Notes: a model not told the origin generated them from the sequence alone. 45,558 nucleotides of DNA from Alphaproteobacteria bacterium (GCA_022825195.1 JAJDYL010000012.1:1-45558); one strand, 5' to 3'; shown: positions 16,358 through 25,143, numbered from the stretch's first letter. Made by a program: numbers and translations.

Positions 16358-17332
16358 TCACGAAGCCAGCGCCTGCGTGAGCGTCTTCGCGTTGTGCCGC
16401 ATCAGGTCGAGATATGTCGGGGCCGGACCGTCCGGGCCGGACAGCGCGCCGGGATAGAGCGTGCCGCCAATGACGGCTCCCGTCTCGTCGGCGATGCGCT
16501 CCAGAAGGCGCGGATCGCCGATGTTCTCGATGAAGACGGCGCGAATGCCCCGATCGCGTATCTGCTGGATGAGGCGGACGACATCCTTTGCAGATGCCTC
16601 CGATTCGGTGCTGAGCCCCTGCGGCGCGATGAAGGTCAGCCCGTAATCGCGGCCGAAATACTGGAAGGCGTCGTGCGAGGTGACGACGGTCCGGCTCGCT
16701 GCGGGAAGCCCGGCAATCATCTCCCGGATTTCCGAGTGCAGAATTTCGATCTCGGCCACATAGGCCTCGCGATTCCGGTAGAACAGGCTGGCATTTCCCG
16801 GATCGGCCTTGGAGAGCGCGTCGGTGATGTTGTCCACGTAGACCGCCGCATTGCGGAGGCTCTGCCAGGCATGGGGATCGAAGACGCCATGGTCATGGCC
16901 ATCGTGATCGTCGCCCTCGGCATGTTTCTCGTGGTCGGTTTCGTGGTCGCGATCATGCGCGTCTTCGCTGTGCTCGAAGGCGATCGGCTCGATGCCGTCG
17001 GTCACCACCACGCGTGTGCCATCGAAATCGGAGGCGTCGATCAAACGGTCCAGCCAGCCTTCGAACTGCAGCCCGTTCACGACAATGAGCCTGGCTTCGC
17101 TGACGGCCCGCGCATCGGCTGGGGTCGGTTGGTACACATGGGTATCCCCGTCGGGGCCGACGAGCGTCGTGACGGCGACCTGCTCTCCACCGATGCGCTT
17201 CACCATGTCGCTGAGGATGGAGAAGGTGGCGACCACCGGCAGCGGCCTGCCGGGCTGTGCGGAGGCGGGAGCGGCCAGCGACAGGGCCAGGACAGCTGTG
17301 GCGGATGCCAGAAGCGCTCTGCGTGCGAGCAT
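16358..17332 (-). CDS. znuA: Zinc ABC transporter substrate-binding protein ZnuA (copy 1)
   Basis: Periplasmic high-affinity zinc-binding protein, 324 residues. Signal peptide RRALLASATAVLALSLAAPASA; then VVATFSILSDMVKRIGGEQV, the ligand segment GDTHVYQPTPAD, a long His/Asp-rich loop (HSEDAHDRDHETDHEKHA and on) and FDPHAWQ, SHDAFQYF. The His-rich loop is diagnostic of ZnuA as opposed to manganese-specific relatives. ATG 17332 has AAAGGAA upstream; longer frames reach into the operator. It is strongly similar to the second ZnuA at 22529-23524. The gene is divergent from the DUF1636/ABC operon across an intergenic palindrome at 17418-17434. No permease or ATPase is adjacent to this copy. Confidence 0.95.
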   Translation of the reverse strand: MLARRALLASATAVLALSLAAPASAQPGRPLPVVATFSILSDMVKRIGGEQVAVTTLVGPDGDTHVYQPTPADARAVSEARLIVVNGLQFEGWLDRLIDASDFDGTRVVVTDGIEPIAFEHSEDAHDRDHETDHEKHAEGDDHDGHDHGVFDPHAWQSLRNAAVYVDNITDALSKADPGNASLFYRNREAYVAEIEILHSEIREMIAGLPAASRTVVTSHDAFQYFGRDYGLTFIAPQGLSTESEASAKDVVRLIQQIRDRGIRAVFIENIGDPRLLERIADETGAVIGGTLYPGALSGPDGPAPTYLDLMRHNAKTLTQALAS

Positions 17333-17417
17333 TGAAATTCCTTTCAGTTTCGGGATAGCGGCGCCGGAGGCCCGCTCGGTCAGACCATCCACTGGACCGA
17401 GGTCAGCTACGACATTT

Positions 17418-17434
17418 ATGTTATGATATAACAT
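17418..17434. promoter_or_regulatory. Probable Zur operator (znuA-1 / DUF1636 divergent promoter)
   Basis: Perfect 7-3-7 palindrome ATGTTATGATATAACAT in the gap between the divergent ZnuA and DUF1636 genes. The same TGTTAY-N3-RTAACR pattern precedes three other units in this region, all zinc-related, and zur itself is in the window. Fur-family regulators bind AT-rich palindromes of this size. Identity as a Zur box is inferred from context. Confidence 0.75.
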
Positions 17435-17502
17435 CACTATATATTGGTTGCAAGAGCCGAGCGCCCCTGGAAGCCGGGCGTGGCGGCAGGAGAGGGGTTG
17501 AC

Positions 17503-18018
17503 ATGCACACAGACCGCGACGGCGGGACCGATCTGCTCCCGTCTCTCATGCAGACGGACACGGTGGGCAACGACGGACTGACACTTTCGATTTGCCTGCG
17601 CTGCCGCGACGGGCGCGAGGACAGCAACACCGACCTCGGCCAGCGGGGCGGTCTGCGTCTGGCGCAGGTCGTGGCGGACGCCTTTCCCGACAGTACGGCC
17701 GCGCGCCGGGGCATCCGCCTGCGCGGCGTGAATTGCATGAGCAATTGCAAGCGGCCATGCACCATCGCGCTCTCGGCTCCCGGCCGTTTCACCTATCTCT
17801 TCGGCGATCTCGACCCGACGCTTCATGCCGGCGATGTCCTCTCCGTTGCCGCCGCCTATGCCGAAGCCGAGGGCGGCTATCTGCCCAGACCCGTGCGGCC
17901 GGAGGCTCTGCGCGCGGGCATCCTCGGCCGCATCCCGCCGCTCGGCTTCGCGGGCGACCTGGTCGAACCGCTTTCCCTGACACCCCGACACTCAACCCAC
18001 GGGAGCGACAATCTGTGA
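17503..18018 (+). CDS. DUF1636 metal-binding protein
   Basis: DUF1636 protein of 171 residues. It has the family's cysteine pattern: LSICLRCRDG near residue 30 and RGVNCMSNCKRPCTIAL near residue 78, a 2Fe-2S ferredoxin/thioredoxin-like set of five or so cysteines. DUF1636 proteins are regularly found with cobalamin or metal-uptake genes, but their activity is unproven. ATG 17503 follows GGAGAGG. The TGA stop overlaps the GTG start of the next gene (GTGA), so it is translationally coupled to the ABC binding protein. It is the first gene after the 17418 palindrome, so zinc control is likely. Confidence 0.87.
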   Translation: MHTDRDGGTDLLPSLMQTDTVGNDGLTLSICLRCRDGREDSNTDLGQRGGLRLAQVVADAFPDSTAARRGIRLRGVNCMSNCKRPCTIALSAPGRFTYLFGDLDPTLHAGDVLSVAAAYAEAEGGYLPRPVRPEALRAGILGRIPPLGFAGDLVEPLSLTPRHSTHGSDNL

Positions 18019-19505
18019 CCTCTTCCCATTTGTCCCGAAGGCTCGCCGCGGCCGCTATCGCAGCGGGCGCGCTCACCGCCTCCGCCGCTTCCCACGCAGA
18101 GGATGTGACGATCGGTCAGACGTTCCTCGCCTCCGGCCTCGATGCCGCCGAAGGGTCGAACGGCTGGGCGCTCGTGAGCCACGGCATCGCCGAACAACTG
18201 TTCCGCGTGTCCCGCGAGGGCGAGGTGGTGGCGAACCTCGCGGCCTCGGCCACGCCGAACGACGACGGCACCTGGACCGTGGAGCTTGCACCTGACCGGT
18301 TCTTCTCGGACGGGGCGCCGGTGACTGCCGAGGCCGTGGCAGCCGCCTTGAACCGCACCGGCGAGGCGAACCCCTCCGCACGGGCGACCGCCGGGCGCCT
18401 GAGTTTCACCGCCGTCGATGACGACACCCTGACCGTCAGGACCGAGCATTCCACCACGATTCTGCCGTCAATCCTGGCCGAATGGGCCTTTCCCGTCTAC
18501 CGGATGGAGGGCGATGCGCCGATCTACACCGGGCCCTTCGCGGTGAAGAGCTTCCAGCCCGGCGCGTCGATCGAGATGACACCCAACGCCCACTATGCCG
18601 GCGCCGAGGCCCGGCCCGATGTAACGCTGCGCCGGATCGCGGACGGCCAGTCGCTGGCGCTCGCTTTCGCCTCGGGCGAAGTCGATATGGCGTTCAACCT
18701 GCCTGTCGAGACGCTTTCGATGCTGCAGACGACGGGCGGGAGGATCGTCTCCTTCCCCGTGGCCTACCAGTACATGATGTGGATGAACACGCGCACGCCT
18801 GCCCTGTCGGACACGCGGGTGCGGCGCGCCATCGATCTGGCCGTCAGCCGCGAAGACCTGGTGACAGCGGCGCAGGCGGGCGTGCCGGCGACGGGCGCTT
18901 TTGCGGAGAGCTACCCCTTCGCGGCCGGGGGCTCGCTGTCCCATGACCTCGACGCGGCCGCCGCGCTTCTGGATGAGGCCGGATGGACCCTTGGCGAGGA
19001 CGGCGTTCGCACGCGCGGCGGCGAACCGCTGGAGCTGGTGCTCTACGCCTATCCGCAGCGCCCGGACCTTGTCACCTTCCAGCCGGTGATCCGGGCGGCG
19101 CTGGCCGGGATCGGCATCGCCGTGACGACGCAGGTGACAGAGTCCCCCGGCGACGTGGCCACGAGCGGCGAGTTCGACCTGTTTCTCTGGGCGCAGCACA
19201 CCGCGCCGGCGGGCGATCCGGGCCTGTTCCTGTCGCTGTTCTTCGAGACCGGCGCGGCACGAAATTACAGCGGCTGGTCCAACGCAGCTTATGACTCCCT
19301 GATTGCGGATCTGCGCGCCGAGGGCGATCCTCAGGCGCGCATCGACCTTGCGCGCCGGGCGCAGGAGATGATCGCGGCCGAGGCGCCGGTCGCCTTTCTC
19401 GTGACGCCGGAATGGCATGTCGGCCTGTCGCCCGCCCTGGCCGGCTACGAGCCGTGGGGGTCCGACTACTATGTCATCCGCCCTGACCTGGTGACGGCCC
19501 GGTGA
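18015..19505 (+). CDS. ABC transporter substrate-binding protein, peptide/nickel family (SBP_bac_5)
   Basis: Periplasmic binding protein of 496 residues in the DppA/NikA (cluster C) family. Signal peptide LAAAAIAAGALTASAASHA; family blocks include WALVSHGIAEQLFRVSREGE, DGTWTVELAPDRFFSDGAPV, GPFAVKSFQPGASIEM, DTRVRRAIDLAVSREDLV and the C-terminal YDSLIADLRAEGDPQARIDL. The GTG start overlaps the DUF1636 stop. Members bind peptides, Ni complexes or metallophores. Placement behind a probable Zur operator suggests a zinc chelate (metallophore-type) ligand, which is inference; NikA-like nickel use cannot be excluded. Confidence 0.9.
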   Translation: MTSSHLSRRLAAAAIAAGALTASAASHAEDVTIGQTFLASGLDAAEGSNGWALVSHGIAEQLFRVSREGEVVANLAASATPNDDGTWTVELAPDRFFSDGAPVTAEAVAAALNRTGEANPSARATAGRLSFTAVDDDTLTVRTEHSTTILPSILAEWAFPVYRMEGDAPIYTGPFAVKSFQPGASIEMTPNAHYAGAEARPDVTLRRIADGQSLALAFASGEVDMAFNLPVETLSMLQTTGGRIVSFPVAYQYMMWMNTRTPALSDTRVRRAIDLAVSREDLVTAAQAGVPATGAFAESYPFAAGGSLSHDLDAAAALLDEAGWTLGEDGVRTRGGEPLELVLYAYPQRPDLVTFQPVIRAALAGIGIAVTTQVTESPGDVATSGEFDLFLWAQHTAPAGDPGLFLSLFFETGAARNYSGWSNAAYDSLIADLRAEGDPQARIDLARRAQEMIAAEAPVAFLVTPEWHVGLSPALAGYEPWGSDYYVIRPDLVTAR

Positions 19506-20425
19506 CCGCGGCGACGGCGCAGCTGCTGGGACGGCTTGCCCTGTCCTGGCTGGCGGTCGTCGCCGCCGCCTTCGTGCTTGTGCGCCTCATGCCGAGCGAT
19601 CCGGTCGAAGTGTTCCTCGCGCATGTCAATGTCAGATCGGGTCCCGAGATCGTCGCCGCCTATCGCGCGCAATGGGGGCTCGACGAGCCGCTCGCCGCGC
19701 AGTTTCTGCATTGGCTGGGCGGTTTCGTGACCTTCGATTGGGGCGTCTCGTTCGAGACGGGCCGGCCCGTTGCGGCCGATTTCGCGGCGCGGCTTCCTTA
19801 CTCGGCGGCGATCGGTTTCGGAGGCATGGTGCTTGCCGTCACGGGCGGTTTTGCGCTCGGCTTTTTCGCCGCGCACCGCCCGGGTGGCCTTGCCGACGCG
19901 CTGTCGCGCGGGCTGGCGGTTGCGGGGCAGGCCCTGCCGGCCTTCGCGGCCGGCCTCGTCCTGCTGTGGGTCCTCGGCGTTCAACTGCGCTGGATCGACG
20001 TCTTCGGCGGCGGTTCCGTCGAGCGAGTCCTTCTGCCCACGCTCCTCGTTGCCTTTTTCTCGCTCGGTCCGATGTCCCGCCTGACGCGCGCCGGGTTTGC
20101 CGAGGTCAAGCGGAGCCCCTACTACCGAACGGCCCTCGCGAAGGGACGATCGCAAGCGGGCGCTCTATGGCATCACGGGAGAGCTGCAGGAGTCTTGACG
20201 CTGGTCGCGGGGCTCGCGCCTGAACTGGCATGGATCATTGGCGGGACCGCCGTCGCAGAGATCGTGTTCGGTGTGCCAGGCGTGTCGGAGCGCGTGGTGC
20301 AGGCGGTCAACCATCGGGATTACGCCATTCTGCAACCCTACATCGCCCTTGTCGCTCTGTGGGTCGCGCTGGTGCTTCAAGGCGCGCGCATCCTGCGCCG
20401 AACGCTCGATCCACGGCTTCCATGA
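19502..20425 (+). CDS. ABC transporter permease, DppB/NikB type
   Basis: Inner-membrane permease of 307 residues. GTG 19502 overlaps the preceding stop (GTGA). The N-terminal helix is followed by the DppB-type segment VRLMPSDPVEVFLAHVNV and YRAQWGLDEPLAAQFLHWLG, then FDWGVSFETGRPVAADFAAR. The cytoplasmic coupling loop is FAEVKRSPYYRTALAKGRSQ with a histidine-containing variant downstream, ending with IVFGVPGVSERVVQAVNHRDY. About six TM helices. It forms the heterodimeric channel with the next gene. Confidence 0.93.
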   Translation: MTAATAQLLGRLALSWLAVVAAAFVLVRLMPSDPVEVFLAHVNVRSGPEIVAAYRAQWGLDEPLAAQFLHWLGGFVTFDWGVSFETGRPVAADFAARLPYSAAIGFGGMVLAVTGGFALGFFAAHRPGGLADALSRGLAVAGQALPAFAAGLVLLWVLGVQLRWIDVFGGGSVERVLLPTLLVAFFSLGPMSRLTRAGFAEVKRSPYYRTALAKGRSQAGALWHHGRAAGVLTLVAGLAPELAWIIGGTAVAEIVFGVPGVSERVVQAVNHRDYAILQPYIALVALWVALVLQGARILRRTLDPRLP

Positions 20426-21195
20426 TCCGCGGAGCCTTCCTGCTCGCCGGCTTCGGTCTGGCTGCCTCGGCCGCTCTATGGGCAGCCGGATACTTGCAGG
20501 ATCCCCACGCGATCGACCTGTCGACCAGGCTGGCGGCCCCATCCGCCGCACATCCGCTTGGAACCGATCATCTGGGCCGCGATCTGGCCACCCGCCTCGT
20601 CTGGGGCGCGGCGCCCTCCCTTTCGGTGGTCGCGATCGTCCTCGCCGGCGGCCTCGGCCTCGGCCTTCTCGCCGGCGGCCTCATCGCACTCGCGCCTCCG
20701 CCTCTGGGAGGCGGCGTGGAATGGCTGGCCAAAACTACGCTGGCGGTGCCGACGCTTGTGACCGCGCTCGTTCTGTCGGCGATTTTTGGCGCGAGCATCC
20801 TGACCGTGTCGACTGCGCTTCTGGTCACGAGTTGGGCGCCCTATGCACTGACCATCGCCGTGCTTTTCGACCGTATCCGCGGCGAGGTCTACTGGCAGGC
20901 GAGCGAGGCGCTCGGAGCCACGCTTCCCTCGGCGGTGCGCCGGCACATGCTGCCCAATGCGTGGCCCGCGCTGGGGGGGCTCGCCGGGGCCGATGCCGGG
21001 CGGGCGGTCATTCTCGTGGCGTCGCTTGGCTTCATCGGGCTGTCGGCAGATACCGGACAACCGGAATGGGGCGCGATGATCCACGAATACCGGATGTTCC
21101 TGTTCACCGAGCCGCGCCTCGTCCTGGCTCCGATCCTGGCCTGCACGCTCGTTACCGTGCTGCTCCATGCGATACTCGACCGGGGCAGCAATTAG
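20422..21195 (+). CDS. ABC transporter permease, DppC/NikC type
   Basis: Second permease of the importer, 257 residues. ATG 20422 overlaps the previous stop (ATGA). It keeps the DppC signature HPLGTDHLGRDLATRLVWGA and the coupling loop WQASEALGATLPSAVRRHML, ending with GLSADTGQPEWGAMIHEY. Five to six TM helices; the C-terminus appears complete. Normal operons continue with two ATPase genes (DppD/F type); here none follow, and an IS701-type transposase gene begins 50 bp downstream on the opposite strand. The importer is therefore either broken or dependent on ATPases encoded elsewhere. Confidence 0.93.
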   Translation: MIRGAFLLAGFGLAASAALWAAGYLQDPHAIDLSTRLAAPSAAHPLGTDHLGRDLATRLVWGAAPSLSVVAIVLAGGLGLGLLAGGLIALAPPPLGGGVEWLAKTTLAVPTLVTALVLSAIFGASILTVSTALLVTSWAPYALTIAVLFDRIRGEVYWQASEALGATLPSAVRRHMLPNAWPALGGLAGADAGRAVILVASLGFIGLSADTGQPEWGAMIHEYRMFLFTEPRLVLAPILACTLVTVLLHAILDRGSN

Positions 21196-21244
21196 CGGGG
21201 CGTGCGGATTTCCGGTACGGAGGGAATGAGTGCCGCAATGAGCG

Positions 21245-22441
21245 TCAAGCGGCGATTGCCGGGTCGGGACTCGTTTCGTTCCGTTGGCCGGATGCGGCGC
21301 GGCGCTGGTCTGCGGCGAGTTTGGCGAGGAAGGCGGCGGCGGCCATGACGAGGCTGACATGACGATGCCAGCCGTGCCAGGAGCGGGCCTCGCAGTGGTC
21401 GAGGCCGAGGTCGTCCTTCGCTCTCTGGAAGCACTCCTCGATGGTCCATCGCAGACCGGCGGCGCCGGCCAGTTCGGCAAGCGTCGCGCCGGCGTGGCAG
21501 AAGACGAGATAGTAGGCCTGTTTGTCGGGGTCGCGGCGGGAGCGGCGGATCAGAAGCCAGCGTTCCCGGCCTGCCTGGCGGTTCCGGAACAATGCGATCC
21601 GCGCCCAGTCATAGAGCCTTGGGCCCTTGCTGCCCTCGTCGGCGGCATGGGCCGTCCAGGCATCGTCCTCCAGATTGTCTGCCAACGTCGCGGGATCGGT
21701 CTCGCCCGGCCCGGCCGGTGCGAAGAAGCGCAGAGTGTGGTTGCCGCACACCGCCAGCACATAGCTCTGTCCCCGCTCTTCCAGCATGCGCCGCAGGCCG
21801 GAATCGGATCCGCAGACCGTGTCGGCCAGAACGAAGGCGCAGGGGACCCCGGCGTCGAGCGCTTCGCCGATCATCTCGCGGGCCAGCATGGGCCTGGTGG
21901 CGAAGGCGATCGCTTCCGGCACCTGCGTCTTCGTGCGCCGCGCGCCGTCCTCCGCCCACTCGCGCGGCAGATAGAGCCGGCGGTCGATCAAAGCCTGGCC
22001 GAAGCGGCCCGCATAGGCGAGGAACACGCCGATCTGGCTGTTCTCCACACGGCCCGCCGCCTCCATATATTGGCGTGCGACGCCGACCGAGTGCCGGCCC
22101 TTCTTCACGAAGCCCGTCTCGCCCGCCACCAGCACGCCGTCCGGACAGCCCAGCGCCTCGTTCGCATAGGCGCGGACCTCGTCCCGCAGCGCATCGGCAT
22201 CCCAGCGGCTCTTGCCCAGAAGCGCCTGCATCCGCCACGGGCCCGGCAGACCTGCCTGCTCCGCCATCATCCAGCCCGTCTTGCGCTCGATCCCCGACAG
22301 AAGGCCATCCAGAAACGCCCCGCCCGTCTCACGAAGCTGACGGCGCCTGAACACCGGACCCAAACGGGCCTTCCACGAACAAAGCTCCCGCTCCCACTCC
22401 ACAAGCGAACCCGACCATTCCGCAACGCTCATTCCGTCCAT
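21245..22441 (-). mobile_element. IS701-family transposase with substituted first catalytic Asp
   Basis: Complete 398-residue DDE transposase frame of the IS701 family: ERKTGWMMAEQAGLPGPWRM, SRWDADALRDEVRAYANEAL, VGVARQYMEAAGRVENSQIG, DRRLYLPREWAEDG, LADTVCGSDSGLRRML, and the C-terminal WTIEECFQRAKDDLGLDHCE. The first catalytic motif, normally D-(D/E)-TGF-x-KKG, reads AGETGFVKKG, so the first Asp is Gly (GGC). The second Asp and the Glu are intact. I could not identify convincing terminal inverted repeats by eye. It sits between the ATPase-less ABC importer operon and the znu operon, and probably separated or replaced the importer's ATPase genes. Confidence 0.87.
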
Positions 22442-22447
22442 CCTCCG

Positions 22448-22498
22448 AAAACGAAAAGCGGAGCTACCCTTCCCAAAAGGAAGCGGGGCGCTCCGCTT
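22448..22498 (-). terminator. Probable intrinsic terminator of the zur-znu operon
   Basis: On the minus strand, AAGCGGAGC and GCTCCGCTT (9-bp perfect arms, 22490-22498 and 22456-22464) enclose a smaller hairpin (CTTCC..GGAAG) and are followed by TTCGTTTT. It lies 31 bp after the second znuA stop and before the IS transposase start, so it may equally be part of the IS end. Confidence 0.65.
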
Positions 22499-22528
22499 CG
22501 CGTTCGTCGTTCGCGCTCTCGCGCCGGG

Positions 22529-23524
22529 TCACGGCGACAGCGCTTCCGCAAGCGTCTCGACATTGTGGCGCATCATGTCGAGATAGGTGGACGCCGGCTC
22601 GTCCGGCCCGGAAAGCGCGTCCGAATACAGCGTCCCGCCGATGGACGCGCCGGTTTCGTCGGCGATCTGCTCAAGCAGGCGGCTGTCCGTGATCGACTCG
22701 ACGAAGACGGCCGTGATTCCTTCTTCGCGGATCTGCCGGATCAGGGTGGCGACATCCGCAGCGGACGGCTCGCTTTCGGTGCTTATGCCGCTGGGGGCGA
22801 CGAAGCGCAGGCCGTAGGTTTCGGCAAAGTACCCGAAGGCGTCATGGGCGGTGACAATCGTGCGCCTGTCCTCGGGCAGCCCTTCGACAGTCTTGCGGAT
22901 GTCGGCGTCCAGAGCCTCGATTTCAGCCACGTAGGTCGCACGGTTTCCGTAGTAGGTCGATGCATTGGCGGGGTCGGCCTTGGCCAGCCCCGCAGCGATG
23001 TTGTCGACATAGATCACGGCGTTGGCGGGGTTCTGCCAGGCATGCGGGTCGAAGGCGCCGTGATCGTGCTCGTCGGCGTGCTCCTCCTTGTCGTGGTCGT
23101 CCTTGGCCGCGTGGTCGTGATCGTCCTTTTCGGCGTGGTCGTCATGGTGGGCGTCATCGTCGTCAAGCCTGATTGGCTGGATCCCGTCGGTCGCCACCAC
23201 GCGGACGCCGTCGAAGCCCGACGCCTCGACGAGCCGATCCAGCCAGCCTTCGAACGCAAGACCGTTGAACACGAGTATGTCGGCCTGGCTCACGGCGCGC
23301 GCATCGGCCGGGGTCGGGTGATAGACGTGGGCATCGCCATCGGCCCCCACCAGCGTCGTGACGGCGATCTTGTCGCCGCCGATGCGCTCGACCATGTCTC
23401 CCAGTATCGAGAAGGTGGCGACCACCGGGATAGGGGCGTCGGCGGACCATGCCGGCGTTGGAGCGGTCAGCGACAAGCCGACGAGGGCGGTTGCGGATAT
23501 CAGCAGGTTTCTGCGTCTGGTCAC
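22529..23524 (-). CDS. znuA: Zinc ABC transporter substrate-binding protein ZnuA (copy 2)
   Basis: Periplasmic zinc-binding protein, 331 residues, last gene of the zur-znuCB operon. Signal peptide RRRNLLISATALVGLSLTAP (cleavage near WSA); ligand blocks GDAHVYHPTPAD, FDPHAWQ and AHDAFGYF; an exceptionally long acidic His-rich loop (DDDDAHHDDHAEKDDHDHAA continuing to HADEHDHG). Extensive similarity to copy 1 along the whole length, including CSTESEPSAAD-like segment GISTESEPSAADV, indicates a paralogous duplication. It starts 13 bp after the znuB stop. With znuB and znuC it makes a complete high-affinity zinc importer. Confidence 0.95.
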   Translation of the reverse strand: MTRRRNLLISATALVGLSLTAPTPAWSADAPIPVVATFSILGDMVERIGGDKIAVTTLVGADGDAHVYHPTPADARAVSQADILVFNGLAFEGWLDRLVEASGFDGVRVVATDGIQPIRLDDDDAHHDDHAEKDDHDHAAKDDHDKEEHADEHDHGAFDPHAWQNPANAVIYVDNIAAGLAKADPANASTYYGNRATYVAEIEALDADIRKTVEGLPEDRRTIVTAHDAFGYFAETYGLRFVAPSGISTESEPSAADVATLIRQIREEGITAVFVESITDSRLLEQIADETGASIGGTLYSDALSGPDEPASTYLDMMRHNVETLAEALSP

Positions 23525-23536
23525 TGCGGCGTCCTT

Positions 23537-24400
23537 TCAGGCATTGACGCGATGGCGAAAGACCGGCGCGGCAAGGCTGCCCACCGGCCCGAGCGTCAGC
23601 GATATCCCGTAGACGATGCCTGCGACGAGGATGATCGCCGGCCCCGACGGAAGTCCGAAATGGTAGGAGACGAGGAGACCGCAGACGCTCGAAGCGATGG
23701 CGATTGCGACCGCCGCCACGATCAGCCCGCCGATACTCACCGCCCAGAAGCGCGCGGCTGCGGCCGGAAGGATCATGATGCCGACGGCCATCAACGTACC
23801 GAGCGCATGAAAGCCGCCGACAAGGTTCATGACGACGAGCGCGAGGAAGGTGAAATGAGTGATCGTGCTCAGCCCGCTCACCGAGCGCAGAAACTGAGGG
23901 TCGGCGCATTCGAGAACCAGCGGACGGAAAATGAACGCCAGCGCAAACAGCGTAATGCTCGCAATGCTGCTCAGCAGGATCAGCGCCGCGTTGTCGAGCG
24001 CGAGCACGGTGCCGAACAGCACGTGCATCAGGTCGACATTGCTGCCGCGGGTGGACACGATCAGCACACCGAGCGCCAGCGAGATCAAATAGAAGGCGGC
24101 GAGGCTCGCATCCTCGCGCAGCGCCGTGACGCGGGCGACGAAGCCCGATAGCAACGCCACGGTCATGCCGGCGATCAGACCGCCTACCGTCATGGCCCCG
24201 AGCGAGAGCCCGGCGACCAGGAAGCCGACGGCGGCGCCGGGCAGGATCGCGTGCGCCATCGCATCGCCGGTCAGGCTCATCCGGCGCAGCAGCAGAAAGA
24301 CGCCCACCGGCGTTCCGCCCACCGAAATCGCGATGCAGCCCATCATGGCCCGGCGCATGAAGCTGAATTCGGCAAATGGCTGAACCAGGGACTCCCACAT
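23537..24400 (-). CDS. znuB: Zinc ABC transporter permease ZnuB
   Basis: Inner-membrane permease of the ABC-3 metal family, 287 residues, about eight helices. Typical blocks are MMGCIAISVGGTPVGVFLLL, RRMSLTGDAMAHAILPGAAV, RGSNVDLMHVLFGTVLAL and GTLMAVGIMILPAAAARFW. The ATG at 24400 overlaps the znuC stop (TGATG), fixing the start and showing translational coupling; an open frame extends far upstream but only as a shadow of znuC. Confidence 0.95.
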   Translation of the reverse strand: MWESLVQPFAEFSFMRRAMMGCIAISVGGTPVGVFLLLRRMSLTGDAMAHAILPGAAVGFLVAGLSLGAMTVGGLIAGMTVALLSGFVARVTALREDASLAAFYLISLALGVLIVSTRGSNVDLMHVLFGTVLALDNAALILLSSIASITLFALAFIFRPLVLECADPQFLRSVSGLSTITHFTFLALVVMNLVGGFHALGTLMAVGIMILPAAAARFWAVSIGGLIVAAVAIAIASSVCGLLVSYHFGLPSGPAIILVAGIVYGISLTLGPVGSLAAPVFRHRVNA

Positions 24401-25143
24401 CACGACGCATACCTGCCGCAATCGTGTGGCGAGCCGGTACAGGCTTCGCACATCTGGCGCGCGCGGAACTGATTCGCGGCGGTCAGCACCTTCGCCGTGG
24501 GTCCGTGCGCCACGAGATCGCGCGCCAGCATCAGGGTCTCGGGGAAATGCGTCCGGACGACCTCTGCATCGTGCAGGACGGCGATCACCGTGCGTCCCTC
24601 TCCGTGCCACCGCCGCACCACGCCCAGGAGATCGACCAGCGTCTTGGCATCGATGGCCGTGAAGGGCTCGTCGAGCAGGACGAGCTGCGCGTTCTGAAGC
24701 AGCAGCCGCGCGAACAGCGCACGCTGAAACTGCCCGCCCGACAGCGAGCCGATGATTCGGGACTCGAATCCCGCGAGCCCGACGGCGGAAATGGCGTCGT
24801 CGATCCGGGCGCGATGCGCGGCGCGCAATCCGAACAGGCCGCCGATCTCGCTCCACAGGCCCATCGCCACCAGATCGACGACCGTGATCGGGAACGACCG
24901 GTCGATGTCCGATTGCTGAGGCAGGTAGGCGATATCGCTCCGCGCGCAGGTTCCGAAGCGCACCTGTCCCGCAAGCGGGCGCAGGACACCCGTCACTCCT
25001 TTGAGCAGCGTCGATTTGCCCGCGCCATTGGGGCCCACGATGGCGGTCAGGCTGCCGTCGGCGACCTCGCCGTCGAGTTGATGCACCGCCGGGTGGCTGT
25101 CATAGCCGAGGGTCAGCTTCTCGAATGCCAGGGCGTAAGTCAT
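24400..25143 (-). CDS. znuC: Zinc ABC transporter ATP-binding protein ZnuC
   Basis: ABC ATPase of 247 residues powering zinc import. Walker A GPNGAGKST (37-45), Q-loop YLPQQSDIDRSF, signature SLSGGQFQRALFARLL, Walker B LVLLDEPFTAID and switch HD (AVLHDAE). The C-terminal tail is unusual in having clustered potential metal ligands (QMCEACTGSPHDCG: three Cys and a His). ATG 25143 overlaps the stop of the 44-residue upstream protein (ATGA), and its own stop overlaps znuB. Part of zur - small TM protein - znuC - znuB - znuA. Confidence 0.95.
   Translation of the reverse strand: MTYALAFEKLTLGYDSHPAVHQLDGEVADGSLTAIVGPNGAGKSTLLKGVTGVLRPLAGQVRFGTCARSDIAYLPQQSDIDRSFPITVVDLVAMGLWSEIGGLFGLRAAHRARIDDAISAVGLAGFESRIIGSLSGGQFQRALFARLLLQNAQLVLLDEPFTAIDAKTLVDLLGVVRRWHGEGRTVIAVLHDAEVVRTHFPETLMLARDLVAHGPTAKVLTAANQFRARQMCEACTGSPHDCGRYAS

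Noticed and set aside
21284..24151. 955-codon rightward frame across the transposase and znu genes
   Set aside because: Antisense to well-supported genes; low-complexity charged sequence, typical of GC-rich shadows.
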